Assembly: GCA_040507245.1 (NCBI GenBank) | Contig: JBEVVH010000218.1 | Coordinates: 1 to 5,400, forward strand | Direction: 5' to 3' | DNA from: Thiodiazotropha sp040507245 | GTDB taxonomy: Bacteria > Pseudomonadota > Gammaproteobacteria > Chromatiales > Chromatiaceae | Length of the DNA: 5,400 nucleotides | Shown here: in pieces, positions 1 through 5,400 of the stretch | Layout of the letters: every line of letters begins with the position of its first letter | How positions within the stretch are numbered: the first letter of the stretch is position 1 | Notes under the pieces: model-generated | Seen by the model: only the letters and a program-made list of their open reading frames with translations | Databases searched by the model: none | Told to the model about the DNA's origin: nothing | Position numbers and translations under genes: made by a program

Positions 1-36
1 AAGCACTTCGCGTGGTAATTTTCTTGCATCGATTTT

Positions 37-52
37 CTCTTCCATGGAAGAG
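37..52. promoter_or_regulatory. Perfect 16-bp palindrome, candidate operator
   Basis: The sequence CTCTTCCATGGAAGAG is identical to its own reverse complement, with no central spacer. It lies about 85 bases before the first gene of the operon and one base before a second perfect palindrome. Without a loop it is a poor RNA hairpin, and no T-run follows on either strand, so a dimeric DNA-binding protein site is more likely than a terminator. It occupies roughly the -35 region of the best -10 candidate (65-70), where no good -35 hexamer is visible. The binding protein is unknown. Confidence 0.4.
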
Positions 53-53
53 G

Positions 54-70
54 AGTATATCAGATATACT
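54..70. promoter_or_regulatory. Perfect 17-bp inverted repeat, candidate operator
   Basis: AGTATATC and GATATACT are exact reverse complements around a single central A at 62. The repeat is AT-rich, one base downstream of the 37-52 palindrome, and differs from it in sequence, so the two may bind different proteins. The right half contains the -10-like hexamer TATACT, so a protein bound here would be expected to occlude RNA polymerase. The symmetry is seen directly; the regulatory role is inferred. Confidence 0.42.
65..70 (+). promoter_or_regulatory. Possible -10 element (TATACT) for the operon
   Basis: TATACT matches the sigma-70 -10 consensus TATAAT at five of six positions and would place transcription start near 76-78, giving a leader of about 60 bases. 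No recognisable TTGACA-like hexamer lies 16-18 bases upstream, where the 37-52 palindrome sits instead. The promoter may therefore be weak or activator-dependent. TATATC at 56-61 is a less convincing alternative. AT-rich palindromes produce such hexamers easily, so confidence is low. Confidence 0.25.
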
Positions 71-93
71 TAGTCGCCAGGTTAATAACATGG

Positions 94-121
94 CTCGGTC
101 GATACGTGGACAGCGACCGGG
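94..121 (+). other. Possible 5' UTR hairpin before gene 1
   Basis: CGGTCG (96-101) pairs with CGACCG (114-119). The stem extends by a T-G wobble (95/120) and a C-G pair (94/121), giving eight pairs around a 12-base loop. It ends a few bases before the ribosome binding site of gene 1, so it could affect translation initiation if transcribed. A stem of this size arises by chance fairly often. Confidence 0.22.
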
Positions 122-124
122 AAC

Positions 125-130
125 GGAGAA
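125..130 (+). promoter_or_regulatory. Ribosome binding site of gene 1
   Basis: GGAGAA sits six bases before the ATG at 137, with the GGAG core eight bases from it. It is a good match to the Shine-Dalgarno consensus and supports this start over any later one. Confidence 0.6.
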
Positions 131-136
131 TACACA

Positions 137-2461
137 ATGCCTTCCAGTCAGGATCTGAACATACTCGAGAACCTGCCAGAGTTGCTCAAAGAGATAAAGG
201 GTAACTGGCCGGTTCTGCCCTCCGGGCTATGGAACAGTTCCGGTATCCGCATCGTGCTTCGCCTGTTGGATGAATTGAACAAGAAGTGCAACGCGGCTGG
301 CCTGGTGAACATCCATGCCCTGTCGGTTGAAATTGAACGAGTCATCAGCGATGTCCACGAAGAAAATGCACAGCCTGATGAAGAGGATGTGATGAGCTTG
401 CAGCAACTGCTGCATGATCTTGAAATGGCGATCGGGGCGGCCCGGATGAGCGGTGAAGATCCGCCACTTAGCCCGGCCCATGTGGATGTACTCTACTGGC
501 ACCGCAGCGAGGTAAACGGAGACGCGATTGCCACTGCAATCGAACAGAACGGCTGGAAAATCCAGCGGGTGACTGAGTATAACGACCTGCTGCCCGCGTT
601 GAAACGCCAACAGGCTCGGGTGCTGCTGGTCGATACCGCCTTCCTCCCGGTCATCGCTCCATTGACCGATACCCTGCAGAACATGCGGCGCAACAAGATG
701 ATCTGTCCGGAGTTGGTTTTCCTCTCCGCGCATTGTGATGTTGAGATTCGTCTCGAGGTCCTCAGGGCCGGTGCAATCCAGTGTCTCTCGGAACCGGTTA
801 ACATCAATGAACTGATGACGGTAGTCAAAGAGATTATCGCACCACGGCTGAAACCCCATTTCCGTGTGCTGATCGTGGAGGACGACGAGGCACAGGCCAA
901 GTTTGCCGCAACTCTGTTGAAGAAGGGAGGGTTGGAAACCCTGCCCATCACTGATCCGTTGAACGTGATGGCCGCGGTACACGAATTTCAGCCTGACCTG
1001 ATTCTCATGGATCTGTACATGCCAGGCGCAAACGGGATCGAGTTGACGCAGGTGATTCGCGGCAGAAAATCTTTTGCTTTCATTCCGATTGTCTTCCTTT
1101 CCGGCGAGGATGACCCGGAGAAAAAGATCCTCGCGCTTCACTCCGGTGCAGACGATTTTCTCACCAAACCGGTTCGTCCCCAGTTTCTCCTGGCAACAGT
1201 GAATTCCCGCATCAAGCGTTCGAAACAGACTCTGGCTGCAGCTGATATCGGGTTAAGCGATGCACCCTCCGGGTTGAAGAACCGGCGCTGGTTGTTGCAG
1301 CAACTGGACATGGCAGTGATGCAGTCCGTTCAGGAGTCTACTGTGATTGCCCTGTTCACATTCGTCATCAACGAACTGGATACTGAGTTTGAGGATTGGG
1401 GTGACAACCCACTCCTGTCCCGGGCTGTGGATATTGCGGATGCGGTCATTGGTAAACGTGATTTGATGGCGCGAACCGGCAAGCAGAGTTTTGCTGTTTT
1501 GCTCAACCGAACGGATGAATCACAGGTCGAGCAACTGGGTGCTGACCTCTATCAGCGGTTGGCTGAAACGTTCACAGGCCAGGACCAGTCGGAAATCCCC
1601 TGGGGTATCGGTTATGTCCTGATTCGCCAGGATGCATGCGGAGCCTACATCTGTCTGCAACGGTCAGAAACAGCTGCACGGCAGGCGCTGGAGCAGAAAG
1701 CCCCGGGCTGCCTGTTGCATCAGGAGTCCCCGGAAGAGTCTGCGCAGGTACAGCCCGAACAGGTGGATCTGTTACAGGAGCAGGTTCGCATCGCGTTGAA
1801 GTCCGGTTATGTAACCTTCCGGGAGCAGCGTTTTCAAGCATCGCGACATGGCGAGTCTGCGGTGATTGTTCAAATGCCCGGTTTTCTGCCAAAAGCCGAG
1901 ATTCCGCAGGAGGCGGCGGATATCTACATGAGTGCGGAACGGTTTGGACTGGGTGACAACCTGAACCGAATCCTGTGCCGTTACGCAATACATCGAGCCG
2001 GCGAGCTGCTGCTCGAGGGTATGCGTGACCGTATCTGTGTGCACCTGCTGTCCAGCGCCATCGAGGATGAAGGCCTGCTGCCTTTCATACAGGCAGAGCT
2101 CAGAAGACTCCAGGTGGTGGGTACGGAACTGCTTTTGGAGTTCGATCTGCCCGGTCTGGCAAAAAATCTCAAGCGGGCTAGAGTATTTCTGGGGGAACTA
2201 TCCGCACTTGGCATTGGTATATCGTTAGCCAACTTCGCCTGTAATGATACCGCTTTCAAGGTGCTTGCGTATCTGAACGCGAACGCGGTGAGACCGCACC
2301 CCTCGCTGATGCGTTCCGAGTATGACCGGATCTCGAAAATCGCGGGTCAACTCAAGGCAATGGATGTTCAGATCATCCTCCCGGAGATGAGTCAGTTCGG
2401 CCAGATCAGTCTGCATTGGTCAGAGGTGGCGGACTACGTACAGGCGCAATACCTTGGCTGA
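137..2461 (+). CDS. Dual-receiver response regulator with degenerate GGDEF and EAL domains
   Basis: This 774-residue protein has no signal peptide or membrane segment and is presumably cytoplasmic. Residues 1-105 are helical and vaguely resemble a histidine phosphotransfer fold lacking its histidine (around D45). Residues 116-236 form a degenerate receiver: the aspartate is kept (D166), but the acidic pair is replaced by H122/R123 and the lysine by E219. Residues 242-358 form a canonical receiver with E248/D249, phosphoacceptor D292, S322 and K344. Residues 375-530 are GGDEF-like; the start motif GLKNRR is preserved, but the signature is GKQSF (448-452) and the inhibitory-site arginine is missing. 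Residues 543-774 are EAL-like, with AVI (575-577) for EAL, ANFA (698-701) for DDFG and PEMS (749-752) for EGVE. One metal-site glutamate (E668) may remain. Cyclic-di-GMP synthesis or hydrolysis is therefore very unlikely. The likely role is a phosphorylation-controlled effector or scaffold, as for FimX-type proteins; residual ligand binding cannot be judged. The ATG has a good ribosome binding site. Confidence 0.92.
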   Translation: MPSSQDLNILENLPELLKEIKGNWPVLPSGLWNSSGIRIVLRLLDELNKKCNAAGLVNIHALSVEIERVISDVHEENAQPDEEDVMSLQQLLHDLEMAIGAARMSGEDPPLSPAHVDVLYWHRSEVNGDAIATAIEQNGWKIQRVTEYNDLLPALKRQQARVLLVDTAFLPVIAPLTDTLQNMRRNKMICPELVFLSAHCDVEIRLEVLRAGAIQCLSEPVNINELMTVVKEIIAPRLKPHFRVLIVEDDEAQAKFAATLLKKGGLETLPITDPLNVMAAVHEFQPDLILMDLYMPGANGIELTQVIRGRKSFAFIPIVFLSGEDDPEKKILALHSGADDFLTKPVRPQFLLATVNSRIKRSKQTLAAADIGLSDAPSGLKNRRWLLQQLDMAVMQSVQESTVIALFTFVINELDTEFEDWGDNPLLSRAVDIADAVIGKRDLMARTGKQSFAVLLNRTDESQVEQLGADLYQRLAETFTGQDQSEIPWGIGYVLIRQDACGAYICLQRSETAARQALEQKAPGCLLHQESPEESAQVQPEQVDLLQEQVRIALKSGYVTFREQRFQASRHGESAVIVQMPGFLPKAEIPQEAADIYMSAERFGLGDNLNRILCRYAIHRAGELLLEGMRDRICVHLLSSAIEDEGLLPFIQAELRRLQVVGTELLLEFDLPGLAKNLKRARVFLGELSALGIGISLANFACNDTAFKVLAYLNANAVRPHPSLMRSEYDRISKIAGQLKAMDVQIILPEMSQFGQISLHWSEVADYVQAQYLG

Positions 2462-2468
2462 CCGGGAA

Positions 2469-3962
2469 ATGGACCAACCCACAGCAAAAGGCGTCCTGCG
2501 ATGGCTGCTGGTGATACTCCTGCTGTTCCTGGCCCTGCTGATTTTGCTGGTGGTGCTGCAACTCACAGAATCCGCGCTCAACGTCTGGCAGATGCTGGAA
2601 CGGATGTCCCCGGGTCTGCTGGTCGTCTACGGACTCGGATTGGTGAGCTTCACGATGCTGCTGATACTCACGAGCAGTTGGCTGTTGCGTCGTGGCAAAA
2701 GCAGTCGAAATGCATCGCATCAGACAGAATGGCTGCCCGGGGATCGGGATGCCTTTGCCGAGTCACTGCGCAAGGCCGATGAGAAAGGCATCGAAACCGC
2801 TCCGGCAAAACAGGAACTCGCGGAACTGGATGGCCGACAGCAGAACCCGGTGTTTTACCTGGTGTTCTTCGGCCCTGTATCCGCAGGCAAGAGCGCACTG
2901 ATCCGCGCAATCTCCGGGCATGCGGATATCGCGGTGGATCCACGCGCGGGTACCACTCAGGCCATCAAGCACTACCGTCATAAAGCCGATGAACAGGGTG
3001 AATGGGTTTTGACCGATGCACCCGGGATACTCGATCTTGATGAGGCTCGGGTTCAGTTGGCCCGTGAAGAAGCGCGGCGCGCCCACCTGGTGCTTTATGT
3101 CAGTGATGGAGAGTTGACCCGGGATCAATATCAGGAACTCGATGCACTGCAAAGTTTTGGACGACCGCTGATCCTCGCGTTGAACAAACAGGACCGTTAC
3201 AGTCCGGAAGAACTCAAAGCGATTGTCGCACGCCTGAGTGCCCAGTTGCCCGGGGTGCGCATCGTACCAGTCCAGGCCGGTGGCAGTGAGGAGGTGATCC
3301 GTGTGGATGCGCAGGGGCATGAACAACGGGTGGTGAGACCCAGGCCACCCCAGGTCGATGACCTGCTGCAGGAAATCGGTGCGCTTCTGGACGGGCAGAG
3401 GGCTGAACTGGTCCGGCAACGGGATGAGAGTCTGATACGCCTGGGTGCGGAGAAACTGCAGACCGCCACAATCTCACACAGAAAGCATTCGGCTGAAAAA
3501 GCGGTCAAACAATACACCGGTAAGGCCATGCTCGGCGCGATGGCGGCCGTGAGTCCGGGGACTGATCTGCTGATACAGGGATATCTGGGGGTGCAGATGG
3601 TCCGCGCACTCTGCGAAACCTATGAGGTCCGGGTGTCGGATATGGACCTGGATGGCCTGGTGCAGCAGGCCAGCCGTAACGTGGGTAAGAAGATGACCCT
3701 GCTGCTGGCCCTGACGGGCAATGTGCTCAAGGCCTTCCCCGGTGTGGGAACAGTGACCGGGGGACTCACCCATGCTGTGGCTTATGGCATGATTTTCGAG
3801 TCCCTGGGCCAGGCGGTGATGCGAACCCTGGAACAGAATCAATCCCTGAAAACGGCACAGATACTGGATGATTTCGAGGAGAAGCTGAGTGGAAATCTGG
3901 AAGCGCGTGCAACAACTCTTGCGCGGATCGCTATGGAACAACTCGTCCGCAAGGGACGATAA
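2469..3962 (+). CDS. Membrane-anchored P-loop GTPase with DUF697 domain
   Basis: With the ATG start the protein has 497 residues. Two hydrophobic helices (about 9-32 and 49-72), the second followed by RRGK, form an N-terminal membrane hairpin; the G domain should be cytoplasmic. Nucleotide-binding motifs are complete: G1 GPVSAGKS (135-142), G2 Thr 162/163, G3 DAPG (183-186), G4 NKQD (239-242) and a G5-like VQAGG near 268-272. A short insert follows (about 276-299), then DUF697 (about 333-455) with the SPGTDLL and FPGVGT turns typical of this hydrophobic domain. E. coli YcjF also combines an N-terminal hairpin with DUF697 but has no G domain. Expected activity is GTP binding and hydrolysis at the inner membrane; its effector is unknown. 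The ATG lies eight bases after the gene 1 stop and has no well-spaced ribosome binding site, suggesting coupled translation. A TTG at 2454 would add five residues and overlap gene 1 by eight bases. Gene 3 is its paralogue. Confidence 0.93.
   Translation: MDQPTAKGVLRWLLVILLLFLALLILLVVLQLTESALNVWQMLERMSPGLLVVYGLGLVSFTMLLILTSSWLLRRGKSSRNASHQTEWLPGDRDAFAESLRKADEKGIETAPAKQELAELDGRQQNPVFYLVFFGPVSAGKSALIRAISGHADIAVDPRAGTTQAIKHYRHKADEQGEWVLTDAPGILDLDEARVQLAREEARRAHLVLYVSDGELTRDQYQELDALQSFGRPLILALNKQDRYSPEELKAIVARLSAQLPGVRIVPVQAGGSEEVIRVDAQGHEQRVVRPRPPQVDDLLQEIGALLDGQRAELVRQRDESLIRLGAEKLQTATISHRKHSAEKAVKQYTGKAMLGAMAAVSPGTDLLIQGYLGVQMVRALCETYEVRVSDMDLDGLVQQASRNVGKKMTLLLALTGNVLKAFPGVGTVTGGLTHAVAYGMIFESLGQAVMRTLEQNQSLKTAQILDDFEEKLSGNLEARATTLARIAMEQLVRKGR
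3876..3881 (+). promoter_or_regulatory. Ribosome binding site of gene 3, inside gene 2
   Basis: GAGGAG lies seven bases before the GTG at 3889, an optimal spacing, and runs on as GAGGAGAAG. It is the strongest Shine-Dalgarno sequence in the window and decides the start of gene 3 in spite of the long overlap. The next in-frame GTG (3907) has only GGAAG three bases upstream, which is too close. Confidence 0.65.
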
Positions 3963-5256
3963 ACCCGGTAGCGACGACGACCACCTGCGACTGGCCCGGG
4001 AGAATCTTAAAGAGCTGTTGCAGGACAAGCGCCTGCCGGAAGGGCTCAGGGATTCTCTCAAGGACGACTTTCAACAGGTGCAACGCATGCTCGAGAAACT
4101 CGAGCACGGTCATCTGCATATCGCGGTTTTTGGTCGGGTCAGCGTCGGCAAGTCGGCGCTGCTCAATGCCCTGCTGGGGGAACAGCGTTTCTCGGTAAGT
4201 GCCCTCCACGGTGAAACCCGGCACAGCGACATGGCAGCCTGGCAAGAGATTCATGAAGCCGGGGTGTATCTCATCGACACTCCGGGAATCAATGAAATCA
4301 GCGGGGAAGAGCGTGAACGCATGGCCCGGGAGGTGGCAAGTCGCGCCGATCTGGTCTTGTTCGTCCTGGATGCGGATCTTACGAGTACCGAGATGCAGGC
4401 ACTGCAACAGCTCAAGCAGCTCAACCGGCCGTTACTGGTGGTGCTTAATAAGGCTGACCGTTACACTCGCGATGAGTTGACGCTGCTGCTCGATAGCCTC
4501 AAGGAGAAGTTGGCGGATCTTGTGGGAACGTCCTTTATTGTTCCGGTTTCGGCGAGACCGGCTGAGCGTATCTATATTCAAGTGGACGAGCAGGGGAATG
4601 AGAGTGAGGTGCGCAAGCAACCGGATGCGGATGTGAGCCTGCTGACGGAACGCTTGTGGCTGTTGATTGAAAAGGAGGGCATGGCGCTCTCAGCGCTGAA
4701 TGCGAGTCTGTTTGCAGGGCAGTTGAGCGATGAGGTGGCCGGACGAATCGTCAAGGTTCGGGATGAGGTCGCCGAACGGGTGATTCGCGGATATTGTCTT
4801 GGCAAGGGTGTCGCCGTGGCAGTCAACCCCATACCTGTGGCGGACCTGGTGGCGGCGCTTGCGCTGGATGCCACGATGGTCACTCACTTGGCGCGGGTCT
4901 ACGGCATGTCGGTCAGCCGGGGTGAAGCAGGACAGTTGATCAAAACCATTGGGGCACAGATGGCGCTGCTGATGGCCACGGTTTGGGGGGTGAATATCGC
5001 CTCCAGCGCCCTCAAGGCCGGTAGTGGAGGCTTGTCGACTCTGGTGACCGCATCAGCCCAGGGGGCTATGGGATATTACACCACCTATATCGTGGGCGAG
5101 GCGGCCAAGCGATACTTTGCCCAGGGTCGTTCCTGGGGCAGTGCCGGTCCCAAAACCCTGGTGCGCCAGATCCTGGAGTCCGTGGACAAGGACTCGATCC
5201 TGCAACAGGCGGGTCAGGATATTCGTGAACGGCTCAAGCTGTCCGCGTCGAAATAA
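3889..5256 (+). CDS. P-loop GTPase with DUF697 domain, paralogue of the preceding gene
   Basis: This 455-residue protein starts at a GTG and overlaps the end of gene 2 by 74 bases in the +1 frame. Residues 1-16 form an amphipathic segment (W4, V7, L10, L11, L15, W16 with K5, R6, R12) that could lie on a membrane. A charged helical linker (about 31-72) precedes the G domain. Motifs are G1 GRVSVGKS (82-89), G2 T110, G3 DTPG (130-133), G4 NKAD (187-190) and G5 SAR (221-223). An insert (about 227-252) matches that of gene 2, followed by DUF697 (about 280-415) containing NPIPVADL and long Ala/Gly-rich hydrophobic stretches. There is no N-terminal transmembrane hairpin, unlike gene 2, so membrane contact would come from DUF697 or the amphipathic start. 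GTP hydrolysis is expected. Pairing with the anchored paralogue, possibly as a heterodimer, is inferred from adjacency and similarity. The family is poorly characterised and I assign no gene symbol. Confidence 0.93.
   Translation: MEIWKRVQQLLRGSLWNNSSARDDKPGSDDDHLRLARENLKELLQDKRLPEGLRDSLKDDFQQVQRMLEKLEHGHLHIAVFGRVSVGKSALLNALLGEQRFSVSALHGETRHSDMAAWQEIHEAGVYLIDTPGINEISGEERERMAREVASRADLVLFVLDADLTSTEMQALQQLKQLNRPLLVVLNKADRYTRDELTLLLDSLKEKLADLVGTSFIVPVSARPAERIYIQVDEQGNESEVRKQPDADVSLLTERLWLLIEKEGMALSALNASLFAGQLSDEVAGRIVKVRDEVAERVIRGYCLGKGVAVAVNPIPVADLVAALALDATMVTHLARVYGMSVSRGEAGQLIKTIGAQMALLMATVWGVNIASSALKAGSGGLSTLVTASAQGAMGYYTTYIVGEAAKRYFAQGRSWGSAGPKTLVRQILESVDKDSILQQAGQDIRERLKLSASK
4088..4106. 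repeat. Perfect 8-bp inverted repeat with AAA spacer inside gene 3
   Basis: TGCTCGAG and CTCGAGCA flank AAA, giving a stable potential hairpin within codons 67-73. It arises from the repeated Leu-Glu codons of the segment LEKLE, each written CTC GAG. The symmetry is exact, but a coding explanation is sufficient. Confidence 0.35.
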
Positions 5257-5261
5257 CGGCT

Positions 5262-5325
5262 CGTCGGGTTACGCTGCGTATGGAGAGGCAACCCGCCTTT
5301 AAATGAATCACAACGTAGCCCGATG
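5262..5325. repeat. REP-like imperfect inverted repeat after the operon, possible terminator region
   Basis: Bases 5262-5273 can pair with 5314-5325 in a 12-bp stem containing two G-U wobbles, enclosing 40 bases. The core of the left arm (CGGGTT, 5265-5270) can alternatively pair with AACCCG (5290-5295) in a six-pair hairpin followed by CCTTT. The arms, of the type CGGGTTACGCTGCG and CGTAGCCCGATG, resemble short intergenic palindromic elements I recall as common in gammaproteobacteria. That resemblance is from memory, not a search. It starts six bases after the gene 3 stop, so it may end or stabilise the operon transcript, but the T-run is too short for a firm intrinsic terminator. Confidence 0.4.
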
Positions 5326-5368
5326 TAATGGTCTCCTCCCCTCTCACGAACGGCGTCGTAATGCGCCA

Positions 5369-5390
5369 TGATTGAAGTTGCGGTCAATCA
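5369..5390. repeat. Perfect 7-bp inverted repeat near the right edge
   Basis: TGATTGA (5369-5375) and TCAATCA (5384-5390) are exact reverse complements separated by eight bases. No T-run follows on either strand, so it does not look like a terminator. The arm-spacer-arm layout would suit a dimeric regulator acting on a gene beyond the window, but nothing here confirms that. Confidence 0.3.
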
Positions 5391-5400
5391 AAATGAGAAG

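Larger units (their letters stand above)
5257..5400. other. Intergenic region downstream of the operon, no gene recognised
   Basis: Neither strand carries a convincing gene here. An ATG at 5303 opens only 22 codons with no ribosome binding site. One minus-strand frame is open from the right edge for about 18 codons and then stops, too short to judge as a gene end. The region is rich in short inverted repeats (5262-5325, 5352-5367, 5369-5390), consistent with an intergenic spacer after the operon. Confidence 0.5.

Noticed and set aside
37..56. Intrinsic terminator of an upstream gene
   Set aside because: The palindrome has no loop and no T-run follows it on either strand, so DNA-level symmetry is the better reading.
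2..73. Frame open from the left edge to TAG at 71-73, possibly the C-terminus of an upstream gene
   Set aside because: Only about 23 codons with no recognisable motif, and it runs through both palindromes. It cannot be told from chance without sequence to the left.
227..1141. Long minus-strand open frame (304 codons) antisense to gene 1
   Set aside because: It lies wholly opposite a clear multidomain gene, its translation is rich in His, Gln and Arg with no recognisable domain, and the + strand frame explains the region.
1636..1956. Alternative + strand open frame inside gene 1
   Set aside because: It overlaps the GGDEF/EAL linker region in another frame and encodes a low-complexity Gly/Ala/Ser/Arg-rich peptide without a ribosome binding site.
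2763..4061. Minus-strand open frames at 2763-3419 and 3474-4061
   Set aside because: Both are antisense to intact GTPase genes with canonical motifs, and their translations show no domain or plausible operon context.
4088..4106. Regulatory hairpin in the gene 3 coding region
   Set aside because: The inverted repeat is fully explained by two Leu-Glu pairs written with the same CTC GAG codons; no other sign of regulation was seen.
5352..5367. Small inverted repeat GGCG...CGCC
   Set aside because: Only four strong pairs plus a wobble, so it is too short to be meaningful alone, though it may be part of a degenerate intergenic repeat.
1..5400. CRISPR array, tRNA, rRNA, insertion sequence or phage genes
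   Set aside because: No regularly spaced direct repeats, no tRNA-like cloverleaf, no transposase or integrase motifs and no terminal repeats were seen; nearly all the window is coding.

Overview
The window carries one compact three-gene operon, all on the + strand, with about 136 bases of leader before it and 144 bases after it. Codon use and protein style suggest a gammaproteobacterium of moderately high GC. A sulfur-oxidising or Chromatiales-like lineage is my guess from the flavour of the proteins. No ribosomal or other marker gene is present to settle it.

Leader (1-136): no supportable gene. It holds two perfect DNA palindromes one base apart, at 37-52 and 54-70. The second covers the best -10-like hexamer. 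A possible 5' UTR hairpin (94-121) and a Shine-Dalgarno sequence for the first gene follow.

Gene 1 (137-2461) encodes a 774-residue soluble protein. It has a helical N-terminus, a degenerate receiver domain, an intact receiver domain, a GGDEF-like domain and an EAL-like domain. The intact receiver keeps every phosphorylation residue. The GGDEF and EAL domains have lost essentially all catalytic residues. It is best read as a phosphorylation-responsive effector or scaffold, comparable in logic to FimX-type proteins, and not as a cyclic-di-GMP enzyme.

Genes 2 (2469-3962) and 3 (3889-5256) encode two paralogous P-loop GTPases, each with a complete G1-G5 set and a C-terminal DUF697 (YcjF-like) hydrophobic domain. 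Gene 2 also has an N-terminal pair of transmembrane helices. Gene 3 lacks them and starts with a short amphipathic helix. Gene 2 starts at the gene 1 stop codon, and gene 3 starts 74 bases inside gene 2 behind a strong ribosome binding site, so the three are probably co-transcribed and translationally coupled.

Taken together, the operon looks like a signalling receiver/scaffold coupled to a membrane-anchored GTPase and a partner GTPase. By analogy with modules such as response regulator plus GTPase polarity systems, this could control localisation or remodelling at the membrane. That functional reading is inference. The tail (5257-5400) has no convincing gene. It contains a REP-like inverted repeat with two competing pairings (5262-5325) and a separate perfect 7-bp inverted repeat (5369-5390).
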